Both the position numbers and the translations under genes were made by a program. Shown in pieces: positions 8,096 through 16,988 of a stretch of DNA of 64,000 nt. Source of the stretch: Rossellomorea vietnamensis NBRC 101237 (GTDB lineage Bacteria; Bacillota; Bacilli; Bacillales; Bacillaceae_B); assembly GCF_001591825.1 (NCBI RefSeq), contig NZ_BCVQ01000001.1:62001-126000 (forward strand), written 5' to 3'. Each line of letters opens with the position of its first letter. Within the stretch, counting starts at the first letter, position 1. Below the pieces are notes generated by a model. That model saw nothing but the letters and a program-made list of their open reading frames with translations, had not been told where the DNA came from and ran no database searches.

Positions 8096-9429
8096 AGTAT
8101 AAATTGCCCATTATCTATGTTCTCGCTGCGCTACTCATGTTGACAGCCGGCATTTACAGTATCTTCTCTTTCACCTCCTTCAAGGAAAGCAGCAGGGATA
8201 AGGCCGGTGAAATACAAGATGAACAAGCCAAAATCCACCTGACATTCTGGAGAAACAAAGGGACAGAGCTTGAGAATCAGGCGTATGAAGAGCTGGTGGC
8301 TGACTTTAATAGGGAGCATCCTACGATTGAAGTGAAGATGATTCCTGTACCATATGGTGATTATGAGTTGAAACTAAGAACCGAAATGGCAGCAGGTGAT
8401 CCACCTGATATCTTGACGATCGATACGCCTACTCTCGCCCTTTATGCCAGTGCGGGTGGATTGATGTCCCTGGACGATTATATGAAACAAGAAGGTCATA
8501 TCGAGGATCTCGCAGCCCCTACGTTGAAGGGGATCACATACGAGGATAAAATCTATTTATCACCCATTGCAGAGTCGAGTGTCGCCCTTTTTTATAATAT
8601 CCATTTGTTCGAAAAAGCAGGGGTACCCCTCCCTTCCAAAAATCCACATGATCCGATGACATGGGAGGAGGTTCTCGAGGCAGCTAAGAAAATCTCTGCT
8701 TTATCACCTGACATCACGGGGATCGACCCCGCTCAAGGGTTCCCGGATGGGGAGTCACCTTCCTACTTCAAGATGCCTATCCTTTGGCAATTTGGAGGGG
8801 ATGTCCTGGATCCGGACAATCAGACAGCGAGTGGATATTTGAACTCCCCGGCTTCCCTGAGAGCCTTGCAGTTTTATCAGGATCTGTATCAGAAACACCG
8901 GGTGGCCAAGGTCGAACTCCCCGAGGAGGCCTTGGAGACCGATAAGCTCGGCATGACCGTCCTCGGTTCCTGGATGGTGGAGAGTCTCAGTAGTATGAAT
9001 CCTGATTTCCGACTGGGTGAGGACTTCGGTATTACCGCCCTGCCGAAAGGGAGCGAACAGGCGGTTCCAAACGGAGGTTGGTCTCTCGGTATATCGTCTG
9101 AAACCGACTATCCCGATGAAGCATGGGAGTTCGTCCGATATGTCACCAGCTTTGAAGGGGCAAAGAAGTATGTGGAGATCACCGGTGATGTTCCTGCGCG
9201 ATATTCTGTTGCCGAAGCCTTTCCTGAATTCAATGAGTACCCTAAGAATATTTTTGTGGAACAGGCACAAAAGTACTCAAGGAATCGACCGATTACCCCT
9301 GCTTATCCTGTCGTGAGTGAAGCGGTCAAAACGTTATTTGAAGACGTGGGGATCGGAGGGAAAGATGTCAAAACGTCAGCAGATAAGGCGGTAAGAACGA
9401 TTAATGAAGAACTGAATGATTTAGAGTAG
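8092..9429 (+). CDS. Membrane-anchored sugar-binding protein (ABC solute-binding family 1)
   Basis: A 445-residue extracellular binding protein with the typical start of the mature domain (IHLTFWRNKGTELENQAYEELVADF) and the segment AAGDPPDILTID. Unlike most relatives it has no lipobox. Residues 5-27 form a hydrophobic helix with no cysteine, so it looks like a signal anchor. It is translationally coupled to kinase and regulator, and a terminator separates it from the permease genes. It may therefore present ligand to the sensor (a three-component system) rather than to the transporter. Confidence 0.85.
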   Translation: MKYKLPIIYVLAALLMLTAGIYSIFSFTSFKESSRDKAGEIQDEQAKIHLTFWRNKGTELENQAYEELVADFNREHPTIEVKMIPVPYGDYELKLRTEMAAGDPPDILTIDTPTLALYASAGGLMSLDDYMKQEGHIEDLAAPTLKGITYEDKIYLSPIAESSVALFYNIHLFEKAGVPLPSKNPHDPMTWEEVLEAAKKISALSPDITGIDPAQGFPDGESPSYFKMPILWQFGGDVLDPDNQTASGYLNSPASLRALQFYQDLYQKHRVAKVELPEEALETDKLGMTVLGSWMVESLSSMNPDFRLGEDFGITALPKGSEQAVPNGGWSLGISSETDYPDEAWEFVRYVTSFEGAKKYVEITGDVPARYSVAEAFPEFNEYPKNIFVEQAQKYSRNRPITPAYPVVSEAVKTLFEDVGIGGKDVKTSADKAVRTINEELNDLE

Positions 9430-9460
9430 AAACCTTTGGCAGACGCCGGAGGTTTTTTTG
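9430..9460 (+). terminator. Rho-independent terminator after the sensor operon
   Basis: AAACCT (9430-9435) pairs with AGGTTT (9450-9455), with additional pairing inside and a following T run. It separates the regulatory operon from the transport operon. Confidence 0.75.
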
Positions 9461-9502
9461 TGCCGTGAACTTCCAAAAAATTTAAACTGTCTCATCCGAA
9501 AA

Positions 9503-9518
9503 TAGTAAACGTTTTCAT
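9503..9518. promoter_or_regulatory. cre-like site (CcpA operator) upstream of fructan uptake genes
   Basis: TAGTAAACGTTTTCAT matches the cre consensus WTGNNARCGNWWWCAW at all but one defined position (A for the first T). Located about 85 bp before the first permease start, it suggests catabolite repression by CcpA. Confidence 0.55.
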
Positions 9519-9600
9519 TCTGGGATTCTAGTAAAGTGAACACAACAGGCAGGTCATTGTATAACACACAACTTGATTTTTTATAAAGGGGGTCAAACGA

Positions 9601-10566
9601 TTGCAAGAACTTGCGAAGGCAGATACACCAGTCATAACAGAAACACAGAAAGATTCGAAACTCAAATCAAAGCTCCATTATATGAAGAAAAACTATATTC
9701 TCTATTTGTTTCTTGCACCGGCCATCATTCTTACGATCATTTTCAAATATGTTCCCATGTATGGCGCATCCATCGCCTTTAAGGATTTCAGTCCCATCAG
9801 GGGGATCAATGGAAGTGAATGGGTGGGATTGAAGCACTTTTCGGACTTTCTATCGTCTCCGAATTTCATGGATATCCTGATCAATACGTTGAAATTAAGT
9901 TCCTTCGAGCTACTGATCGGATTTCCGATTCCCATCATCCTTGCACTCATGCTGAATCAACTCAGAAAAGCAGGAGTAAAGAAAAATGTACAACTCATCC
10001 TGTATGCACCGCATTTCATCTCGGTCGTCGTCATCTCGGGTATGGTCTTTCTCTTCCTATCACCTACGGGACCCATTAATGCGATGTTGTCGGTATTTAC
10101 GGATAAGCCGATTTCGTTCATGTCTGATCCCGATGCCTTCAGAAGCATCTATATCTGGTCAGGTGTTTGGCAAGGTGCAGGGTGGGCATCCATCATCTAT
10201 GTGGCAGCACTCGCCAATGTGGATCCCCAGCTCCACGATGCAGCAACCGTCGATGGGGCGTCCCTGTTGCAACGCATCTGGCATATCGATCTTCCGACAT
10301 TGAAGCCTGTCATGGCGGTTCTATTTATCCTGGCTGCAGGAGGCATCATGGCCATCGGATTTGAGAAAGCTTATCTGTTACAGACGTCTATGAACCTTCC
10401 AACCTCGGAAATCATCTCTACCTATGTATACAAGCGGGGGCTGCAGGCAGGGGACTATTCATTCGCCACGGCAGTAGGGTTGTTCAATGCCGTCATCAAT
10501 GTCATCTTGTTGGTTTTCGTCAACCGTGTGGTCAAGAAATTAAACGAAGGCGAAGGTCTTTTATAG
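9601..10566 (+). CDS. LplB-type ABC sugar permease
   Basis: Membrane subunit of a CUT1 carbohydrate ABC importer. There are six membrane helices, the first near residues 35-57 (LYLFLAPAIILTIIFKYVPMYG). The EAA loop in the form DAATVDGASLLQRIWHIDLP contacts the ATPase. The start is TTG 9601 with AAAGGGGG at 9587-9594 upstream. It is followed at 15 bp by its partner permease. No ATPase gene is present, so a shared MsmX-type ATPase elsewhere is expected. Confidence 0.9.
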   Translation: MQELAKADTPVITETQKDSKLKSKLHYMKKNYILYLFLAPAIILTIIFKYVPMYGASIAFKDFSPIRGINGSEWVGLKHFSDFLSSPNFMDILINTLKLSSFELLIGFPIPIILALMLNQLRKAGVKKNVQLILYAPHFISVVVISGMVFLFLSPTGPINAMLSVFTDKPISFMSDPDAFRSIYIWSGVWQGAGWASIIYVAALANVDPQLHDAATVDGASLLQRIWHIDLPTLKPVMAVLFILAAGGIMAIGFEKAYLLQTSMNLPTSEIISTYVYKRGLQAGDYSFATAVGLFNAVINVILLVFVNRVVKKLNEGEGLL

Positions 10567-10581
10567 AAAGGGGGAAACGAG

Positions 10582-11460
10582 ATGTACCAATACACCAGGA
10601 GTGATAAACTCATTCTTTTCATTAACAAAATCCTGCTTGGGGGAATCGTGATCATCGTTCTGTTCCCTTTGATTTACGTTCTACTATCTTCGGTTCTTGA
10701 GCCGAATGTTCTCGTGAAAAAAGGATTACTCATCAGCGGATCGGATTGGACGATCGAGGGATATAAACGGATCTTCGAGGACGGGACCATCGTTAGAGGA
10801 TTCATCAACTCGATTCTCTATTCTGCCGGGTTCACCCTCATCACCGTGAGTGTCTGCATCTTTGCCGGCTATTCCCTCTCGGCTGAAGGGCTTGTCGGAC
10901 GAAAGTTCATCATGGTGTTCTTTCTCATCACGATGTTCTTCAATGGAGGGTTGATCCCGACGTATATGGTGGTGAAGGACTTAGGGATGCTGAACACGAT
11001 CTGGGCGATCATCCTTCCCAATGCCATCAATGTTTGGTTCATTATCCTTGCAAGAACGTATTTCAAATCGATTCCGAATGAGTTGAAGGAAGCAGCACGG
11101 ATCGATGGGGCTTCGGAGTTCAAGATTTTCTTGAACATCGTCTTTCCATTATCGAAACCAATTATCTTTGTCATCGCACTCTATGCGTTCATCGCACAAT
11201 GGAATTCATATTTCGATGCGATGATCTACCTGGAAGACCGGGATTTGTACCCGTTACAGCTGGTCCTGCGATCGATTCTGATCCAGAATGAGGTCCAGCC
11301 GGGGATGATCGCGGATCAACAGGCGGCTGCTGAACTGCAAAGGATTTCAGAGATGATCAAGTATTCATCCATCGTATTAGCAAGCTTGCCGCTGATCATT
11401 ATGTATCCATTCTTCCAGAAATACTTTGAAAAAGGTGTTATGGTGGGATCTTTAAAATAA
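10582..11460 (+). CDS. LplC-type ABC sugar permease
   Basis: Second membrane subunit of the CUT1 importer, 292 residues, with about six helices and the EAA loop ELKEAARIDGASEFKIFLNIVFP. The family-typical C-terminus ends YPFFQKYFEKGVMVGSLK. AAGGGGGAAACGAG lies just before the ATG. It forms a heterodimeric channel with the preceding LplB-like protein and is followed at 28 bp by the binding lipoprotein. Confidence 0.9.
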   Translation: MYQYTRSDKLILFINKILLGGIVIIVLFPLIYVLLSSVLEPNVLVKKGLLISGSDWTIEGYKRIFEDGTIVRGFINSILYSAGFTLITVSVCIFAGYSLSAEGLVGRKFIMVFFLITMFFNGGLIPTYMVVKDLGMLNTIWAIILPNAINVWFIILARTYFKSIPNELKEAARIDGASEFKIFLNIVFPLSKPIIFVIALYAFIAQWNSYFDAMIYLEDRDLYPLQLVLRSILIQNEVQPGMIADQQAAAELQRISEMIKYSSIVLASLPLIIMYPFFQKYFEKGVMVGSLK

Positions 11461-11488
11461 TCTATTTTTTATCAATGGGGGTTTAACA

Positions 11489-13102
11489 ATGGGGAAAAAG
11501 ACAAAGACAATGTCGGCGATTCTAATGTCAGGTATGCTGCTTGCAGCTGGATGCAGCAACAACAGTGAAAGTGCTTCTTCTGAGAATTATGAACTGGAAA
11601 ATGTGAAGTTTCCGTTAGAGGAACAAGTGACGCTTAAGATGATGACATCCAGCTCACCACTTGCGCCTGATGATCCAAATGAAAAGCTGATCTTCAAAAG
11701 GCTCCAGGAAGAAACGGGAGTGAAGATTGACTGGACTAATTATACAGCGGGTGAGACCTTCAATGAAAAACGGAATCTTGCTGTCGCGAGCGGCGAGCTT
11801 CCAGACGCGATCATGAATGCGGGATACAGTGACTATGAGCTGTTGAAGCTTGCGAAGGATGGGGCGATCGTTCCTGTTGAGGATCTGATTGATGAGCATA
11901 TGCCCAACCTGAAAAAGGTCTTGGACGCTGCGCCTGAATATCGTTCGATGATGACGGCACCGGATGGACATATTTATTCCTTTCCTTGGATTGAAGAGCT
12001 TGGTTCAGGGAAGGAAAGCATCCACTCTGTTGATGACTTCCCTTGGATCAATGTCGAATGGCTGAATAAACTGGGGCTTGAGATGCCGAAAACAACCGAT
12101 GAACTGAAAGAAGTCCTGAAAGCATTTAAGACACAGGATCCTAACGGGAATGGAGAGGCAGATGAAATCCCGATGTCTTTCATCATCAACCATGGAGGTG
12201 AAGATGTGTCCTTCTTGTTCGGTTCATTCGGACTCGGTGAGAACTGGGATCACACGGTTGTCACCAACGACGGCGAAGTGAAGCTGACGGCAGCCGACGA
12301 AGGGTATAAGGATGCCATCAATTATTTGAATGAATTATATAAAGAAGATTTGATTGACGTAGAAGCGTTTGAACAGGATTGGAACACCTACCTGTCGAAA
12401 GGGAAAGAAGGACGCTACGGCATGTACTTCACATGGGATAAAGCCAATATCACGGGTATGAACGATCGATACGACCTCATGCCGGCCCTTGAAGGACCTG
12501 ATGGAACGAAGAATGTGGCAAGAACGAACGGTATGGGATTTGACCGGAACAGAATGGTCATCACGAGTGCGAACGAGAACCTTGAACTGACGGCGAAGTG
12601 GATCGATCAATTCTATAACCCGCTTCAATCGGTTCAAAATAACTGGGGAACATATGGGGATGACAAACAGCAGAACATCTTCGAAATGGATAGTGCAAGC
12701 AAATCATTAAAGCACCTTCCATTAGAAGGAACGGCCCCTGTTGAGCTCAGGGAAAAGACATCCGTCGGCGGTCCACTGGCCATCCTGGACGAATACTATG
12801 GAACCGTGACGACAAAACCGGATGATGCTGCCTGGAGACTGGGACTCATGAAGGATGTCATGGTACCGGATATGAAGGCGGAAAACATCTATCCAAAAGT
12901 ATTCTTCTCCCTAGAAGAGTTAGATAAGCTTTCGAAGATCGAGACCGACTTACTTGCTTATGTCCAGCGTAAAAAGGCGGAATGGATCACCAACGGGAAA
13001 GCTGATGAAGAATGGGCGGATTATTTGAAAGAACTCGATCGCCTTGGGTTACAAGAGTGGCTGAAAATCAAGCAGGATGGATATGACCGTAACCAATCAT
13101 AA
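11489..13102 (+). CDS. LplA-type sugar-binding lipoprotein
   Basis: Extracellular binding component of the importer, 537 residues. A lipoprotein signal peptide has lipobox LAAGC (Cys22), followed by a Ser/Asn-rich linker and a large family-1 binding domain (LKMMTSSSPLAPDDPNEKLI). A GGGGG ribosome site precedes ATG 11489. It is encoded directly after the two permeases and before the fructosidase, so the likely cargo is a levan- or inulin-type oligosaccharide or sucrose. The substrate is inferred from context. Confidence 0.9.
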   Translation: MGKKTKTMSAILMSGMLLAAGCSNNSESASSENYELENVKFPLEEQVTLKMMTSSSPLAPDDPNEKLIFKRLQEETGVKIDWTNYTAGETFNEKRNLAVASGELPDAIMNAGYSDYELLKLAKDGAIVPVEDLIDEHMPNLKKVLDAAPEYRSMMTAPDGHIYSFPWIEELGSGKESIHSVDDFPWINVEWLNKLGLEMPKTTDELKEVLKAFKTQDPNGNGEADEIPMSFIINHGGEDVSFLFGSFGLGENWDHTVVTNDGEVKLTAADEGYKDAINYLNELYKEDLIDVEAFEQDWNTYLSKGKEGRYGMYFTWDKANITGMNDRYDLMPALEGPDGTKNVARTNGMGFDRNRMVITSANENLELTAKWIDQFYNPLQSVQNNWGTYGDDKQQNIFEMDSASKSLKHLPLEGTAPVELREKTSVGGPLAILDEYYGTVTTKPDDAAWRLGLMKDVMVPDMKAENIYPKVFFSLEELDKLSKIETDLLAYVQRKKAEWITNGKADEEWADYLKELDRLGLQEWLKIKQDGYDRNQS

Positions 13103-13111
13103 TCAATATTC

Positions 13112-13147
13112 AGACTGTGCCTTGCTTTGGCAATCGCGCAGTCTTTT
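13112..13147 (+). terminator. Intercistronic hairpin before the fructosidase gene
   Basis: AGACTGTGC (13112-13120) pairs with GCGCAGTCT (13135-13143), one G·U pair, followed by TTTT. It probably acts as a partial terminator that lowers downstream expression relative to the binding protein. Confidence 0.55.
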
Positions 13148-13167
13148 GAATGCAAAGGAGGATTCTC

Positions 13168-14685
13168 ATGACGAACGAATTTCAAGAAAAAATGTGCCTT
13201 TATACAGAAACCTATCGTCCACAATTTCATTTTTCCCCAAAGGAAAAGTGGCTCAATGATCCGAATGGGATGGTCTATTTCGAAGGGGAATATCATCTCT
13301 TCTTTCAATATCATCCACAAGGAACGACGTGGGGACCGATGCACTGGGGGCATGCGGTTAGCCGTGATTTGATCCATTGGGAGGAGCTGCCGATCGCTCT
13401 TTATCCCGATGAGCATGGGGCTATTTTCTCTGGAAGCGCCGTGGTGGATTGGAAGAATACATCTGGGTTCTTTGAAGAGGAGAATGGCGGGCTGGTCGCC
13501 ATTTTCACACATGCTGACTCTTATCCGGATTCCGATCGTCCAAGGCAGAGACAGAGCCTTGCGTACAGCCATGATAACGGCAGGACGTGGGAGACATACG
13601 AGGGAAATCCTGTCCTATCAGATGAAGACATTACCGATTACCGGGACCCCAAAGTATTTTGGCATGAAGAATCTGGACGTTGGATCATGGTGCTTGCGAC
13701 GGGTCAGACGATTACCATTTATACGTCACCTAATTTGATCGACTGGGAGTTCGCCAGTGAATTCGGTCAGGAGGAAGGAGCCCATTTCGGAGTATGGGAA
13801 TGCCCGGATCTGTTTCCACTTATGGTCGACGGAAATCCCAATCATTTGAAATGGGTGATGTTGGTGAGCATTGGTGACAATCCTGATTTCAAGGAAGGGT
13901 CAAGAACGCAGTACTTTGTTGGTGACTTTGACGGCAAGACGTTCATCAACCATCATGGTGCGGACACCATCCTCTGGCTTGATCACGGAAGGGACAATTA
14001 TGCGGGAGTAAGTTGGTCTGATATTCCTGTAAAGGACGGGAGACGCATCTATCTTGGATGGATGAACAACTGGAGATATGCAAACCAGGTTCCGACTGAA
14101 ACGTGGAGAGGAGCCATGACGCTGCCTCGAGAATTGACCTTGATTTCTACTGCAGATGGTGTTCAGCTTTTACAAAAACCTGTATCCGAAATCAGCGGAA
14201 TCAGAAAAGAATCAAAGGTCACTAAAGCAATAGAGGTAACGGAAGAAGCATCCTTAATGGAAGTGAATCATGAATTAGTGGAAGTGAATCTGGCTGTAAC
14301 GTTGAAAGAGGCAGAGGAGTTCAGTTTGACTATCCACCATTCATCCGATGAGAAAACGAGTATCCGGTACAATCGAATTAACCAATTGTTAACGGTCGAT
14401 CGGAGTCAGTCAGGAGAACATGAGTTTTCAGATTCCTTTCCGGGAATTTCCGAATGTCCTGTGGCAATAATGGACGATATACTCAACCTTCAGTTATTCC
14501 TGGACTCATCTTCCTTAGAAGTATTCGCACAGGGAGGACGGGGAGTATTAACGAATCTTATCTTTCCGAAGGGAACGAATACCACCCTCTCCCTCACTTC
14601 CCGTGGAGGTGTTGCCAAGGTAGAAGAGCTCTCGGTTACCGAGCTTTCCTCTATCTGGGGAAAGGAAGAATTAGCATATGAATGA
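13168..14685 (+). CDS. GH32 beta-fructosidase (levanase/sucrose hydrolase type)
   Basis: Hydrolyses terminal fructose from sucrose or fructo-oligosaccharides. Family-32 motifs are WLNDPNG (nucleophile Asp31), YRDPKVFW (transition-state Asp) and WECPDLF (acid/base Glu). The five-bladed propeller is followed by a C-terminal beta-sandwich (from about residue 350). There is no signal peptide, so it acts in the cytoplasm on imported sugar. AAAGGAGG at 13154-13161 sets ATG 13168. It overlaps the fructokinase start by 8 bp. It could be called SacA- or SacC-like; motifs alone do not decide between them. Confidence 0.9.
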   Translation: MTNEFQEKMCLYTETYRPQFHFSPKEKWLNDPNGMVYFEGEYHLFFQYHPQGTTWGPMHWGHAVSRDLIHWEELPIALYPDEHGAIFSGSAVVDWKNTSGFFEEENGGLVAIFTHADSYPDSDRPRQRQSLAYSHDNGRTWETYEGNPVLSDEDITDYRDPKVFWHEESGRWIMVLATGQTITIYTSPNLIDWEFASEFGQEEGAHFGVWECPDLFPLMVDGNPNHLKWVMLVSIGDNPDFKEGSRTQYFVGDFDGKTFINHHGADTILWLDHGRDNYAGVSWSDIPVKDGRRIYLGWMNNWRYANQVPTETWRGAMTLPRELTLISTADGVQLLQKPVSEISGIRKESKVTKAIEVTEEASLMEVNHELVEVNLAVTLKEAEEFSLTIHHSSDEKTSIRYNRINQLLTVDRSQSGEHEFSDSFPGISECPVAIMDDILNLQLFLDSSSLEVFAQGGRGVLTNLIFPKGTNTTLSLTSRGGVAKVEELSVTELSSIWGKEELAYE

Positions 14686-15640
14686 ATCCACGATCCTGTG
14701 CATCGGTGAACTGCTCATCGATTTCTTTTGTACCGATATCAACACAGACCTGGCTCAAGGACAACATTTTTCCAAGCAAGCAGGAGGGGCCCCTGCGAAT
14801 GTGTGTGCCGCCATTACTACACTTGGGGGGCGAGCCAGATTCCTGAGCAAAGTAGGAAATGACCCCTTCGGCCAGTTCCTGAAAAAGACCATGAAAGATC
14901 TTACCATTGATGATTCTTCCATTCTTCTTGATGAGCATCATCCTACGACTCTGGCATTTGTATCATTGAAAGAAGATGGGGAAAGAGATTTCGTGTTTAA
15001 TCGAGGGGCGGATGCCCATCTGAACAAGGAAGAGCTTCATGAAAGCAGCTGGAGGGAATCCTCCATCATTCACTTCGGGTCGGCTACCGCTTTACTGGAT
15101 GATCCTTTTAAGTCTGCATACGTATCCTTTATCCAAATGGCCAAAGAAGCAGGGAAGTTCGTCTCCTTTGACCCGAACTTTCGAAGCGACTTATGGAAAG
15201 GGAGAGAGGGGGACTTCATTGAGGTTGCGGAGCAGTGCATCAGTCAATCAGACTTAGTCAAAGTAAGCGAAGAGGAATGTAAGATCATTTCTGGCTTCGC
15301 CCATCTATCAGATGGAGTCGAATGTTTTCATCGATTGGGAGCCAATACGGTAGCCGTCACCATTGGAAAAGATGGAACATTCGTTTCAAATGGAAAAGAT
15401 TCGTGTATCGTCCCAAGCATTCCCGTTCATTCCATTGATTCTACGGGGGCAGGCGATGCGTTCGTTGGGGCAACACTGCATCAACTCAATCACTATCCGG
15501 ATCCGAAAGCGTTCCTGAAGGATTTCGAAGAATTAAAGAACGTCATTTCAATCAGCAATCGCGTGGGGGCTACTGTTTGTACAAAAATAGGAGCGATCAG
15601 CGCGATAAGGGAATTAGAGGGACGGACCTCTAATTGGTGA
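14678..15640 (+). CDS. Fructokinase, PfkB family
   Basis: ATP-dependent kinase turning released fructose into fructose-6-phosphate. It shows the N-terminal GELLIDFF, the substrate-binding QAGGAPANVCAAITTLGG, the NRGAD segment and the catalytic signature DSTGAGDAF. It is coupled to the GH32 gene and ends the catabolic chain of the locus. The last residues (LEGRTSNW) are encoded by a GAGGGACGGACCTC palindrome (15617-15630), so the C-terminus has been altered by repeat insertion. Specificity for fructose is inferred from family and context. Confidence 0.9.
   Translation: MNESTILCIGELLIDFFCTDINTDLAQGQHFSKQAGGAPANVCAAITTLGGRARFLSKVGNDPFGQFLKKTMKDLTIDDSSILLDEHHPTTLAFVSLKEDGERDFVFNRGADAHLNKEELHESSWRESSIIHFGSATALLDDPFKSAYVSFIQMAKEAGKFVSFDPNFRSDLWKGREGDFIEVAEQCISQSDLVKVSEEECKIISGFAHLSDGVECFHRLGANTVAVTIGKDGTFVSNGKDSCIVPSIPVHSIDSTGAGDAFVGATLHQLNHYPDPKAFLKDFEELKNVISISNRVGATVCTKIGAISAIRELEGRTSNW
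15615..15632. repeat. Family B palindrome, in-frame at fructokinase 3' end
   Basis: TAGAGGGACGGACCTCTA, an imperfect palindrome. It is read as L-E-G-R-T-S before the TGA at 15638-15640. Confidence 0.8.
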
Positions 15641-15663
15641 TCGCTATACATTTGCACTAAATT

Positions 15664-15720
15664 GGTGCCTGATGCCCAGCATGGTAAAGCTTTAGCGTGC
15701 TGGGGGTCAGGCACCGTTTT
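15664..15720 (+). terminator. Family C long hairpin, terminator-like
   Basis: GGTGCCTGA (15664-15672) and TCAGGCACC (15707-15715) form the base, and the inner CCCAGCA/TGCTGGG continues the stem. A T run follows. It probably terminates the fructan operon. It belongs to the same repeat family as 25071-25110, 49490-49516 and 61203-61232. Confidence 0.8.
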
Positions 15721-15747
15721 TGGATCTATATAGGAGTGGTGATAGCA

Positions 15748-15864
15748 ATGGGAAGAAGAGAAGTGTTATTGTCGGAAGGATTTGCTGAAGGGATAAAAAA
15801 AGAGCTTCACCCCATTTTCTTGGGAGTGGAGCTCATTTTCAGTTTCTGCTGCTTTTCGTTTTAG
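15748..15864 (+). CDS. Doubtful 38-residue ORF
   Basis: ATG 15748 follows TAGGAGTGG (15730-15738) and opens a frame of 38 codons (starts MGRREVLLSEGFAEGIKKEL). The second half of the frame consists of a hairpin element (15803-15834) and a degenerate palindrome remnant. It is either a very small gene or the decayed 5' end of one. I recognise no family. Confidence 0.2.
   Translation: MGRREVLLSEGFAEGIKKELHPIFLGVELIFSFCCFSF
15803..15834. repeat. GAGCTTCACYCC hairpin element (family D)
   Basis: GAGCTTCACCCCA pairs with TGGGAGTGGAGCTC. Similar hairpins lie at 25691-25720 and 32981-33010, and in each case a family A palindrome follows about 65-100 bp later. Confidence 0.55.
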
Positions 15865-15876
15865 GTGGGTGAAATG

Positions 15877-15903
15877 GAAGCAGGAGAACCGTCCCTGTGC
15901 TTC
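15877..15903 (+). repeat. 27-bp palindrome, family A, single
   Basis: GAAGCAGG...TGTGCTTC with the ACCGTCCC core. A remnant of an opposite copy (TTTCTGCTGCTTTTC at 15842-15856) lies just upstream, so this may once have been a doublet. Confidence 0.85.
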
Positions 15904-16067
15904 CCAGGGGTGTAAATGTAAATAAAACTTTGCTATGATTCAATTAGATTACATTTTAACCAAATAGTGGAATATAATGAAAGTTGAATATCTTTCGAGA
16001 CTATGAGATTGAATTTTTATCCCTATTTGTCGGTGTTCCACTCATTTCATACAAAAGGAGAAGATAT

Positions 16068-16988
16068 ATGCTTCAGAAAATGAAAGAGACTATTTCACAA
16101 GTCATGGTGGATAAGGAAAATGAAATTGAATTAATGATGATCGCCTTATTAAGTGATGGCCATATTTTACTTGAAGATGTCCCTGGAACCGGGAAAACGA
16201 CGATGGCAAAGTGCTTCTCGAAAAGTATAGAGGGAACATTCAGCCGCCTGCAATTTACACCGGATACCTTGCCATCGGATATCCTTGGCCAGGAGTACTT
16301 TGATATGAAGGAAAGTGATTTTAAGACCCGAAAAGGGCCTGTGTTTAGTAACGTCTTATTAATCGATGAAATCAATCGGGCCGTGCCGCGTACCCAATCG
16401 GCATTATTGGAATTGATGGAGGAGAAGAATGTGACATTGGGTGGAATCACTTTCCCCCTCCCCCAACCATTCATCGTCATTGCCACTCAGAATCCGTTTG
16501 ATGCAACGGGAACATTTCCTTTGCCGGATGCACAATTAGATCGATTTTTGCTAACGATTAAACAAGGCTATCCTTCTCCTCAACATGAGAAAATGATGCT
16601 AAAACGATTTAGACTGAAAAATCCAATGGACTCAATCGATCGTGTGATCAGTGTAGGGGAAGTCTTGAATATGAAGGAAGAAGTAAGGAAAGTACTTGTG
16701 TCAGATGATATGGAAGATTATTTGTTAGACATTATCCAATCCACTCGAAAGCATAAATATGTGGACATTGGAGTGAGTCCAAGGGGATCATTGGCATTCA
16801 TGAGGGCCATTCAGGCTCGGGCCTATATTCATGGCAGAGACTATTGTACTCCTGAAGATATAAAGGCTTTGTCCCAACCTTTACTGGGTCATCGGATTGT
16901 ATTGAATGTAGAAGGAGAAGTCAAGGCGACGAAAGGCCATATTATTCAGGAAATTATGGATGGGGTCACCGTTCCGGTGGAAGCCTAA
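16068..16988 (+). CDS. MoxR-type AAA+ ATPase
   Basis: A 306-residue chaperone-like ATPase of the MoxR family. Walker A is EDVPGTGKTTMAK, Walker B VLLIDEINRA, followed by PRTQSALLELMEE, sensor 1 VIATQNPFD and sensor 2 GVSPRGSLAFMRA. AAAAGGAGAAG at 16053-16063 sets ATG 16068, and the frame runs upstream to 15984 without a ribosome site. It heads an operon with a DUF58 and a DUF4129-like protein, the usual MoxR set. The client and process are unknown, probably envelope-related. Confidence 0.9.
   Translation: MLQKMKETISQVMVDKENEIELMMIALLSDGHILLEDVPGTGKTTMAKCFSKSIEGTFSRLQFTPDTLPSDILGQEYFDMKESDFKTRKGPVFSNVLLIDEINRAVPRTQSALLELMEEKNVTLGGITFPLPQPFIVIATQNPFDATGTFPLPDAQLDRFLLTIKQGYPSPQHEKMMLKRFRLKNPMDSIDRVISVGEVLNMKEEVRKVLVSDDMEDYLLDIIQSTRKHKYVDIGVSPRGSLAFMRAIQARAYIHGRDYCTPEDIKALSQPLLGHRIVLNVEGEVKATKGHIIQEIMDGVTVPVEA

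Noticed and set aside
8755-9270. 171-codon minus-strand open frame
   Set aside because: It lies fully inside the binding-protein gene on the other strand, lacks a ribosome site and has no recognisable domain; a shadow frame.
15748-15864. Small ORF as a firm gene
   Set aside because: It has a ribosome site, but half of it is hairpin and repeat remnant; kept only as doubtful.
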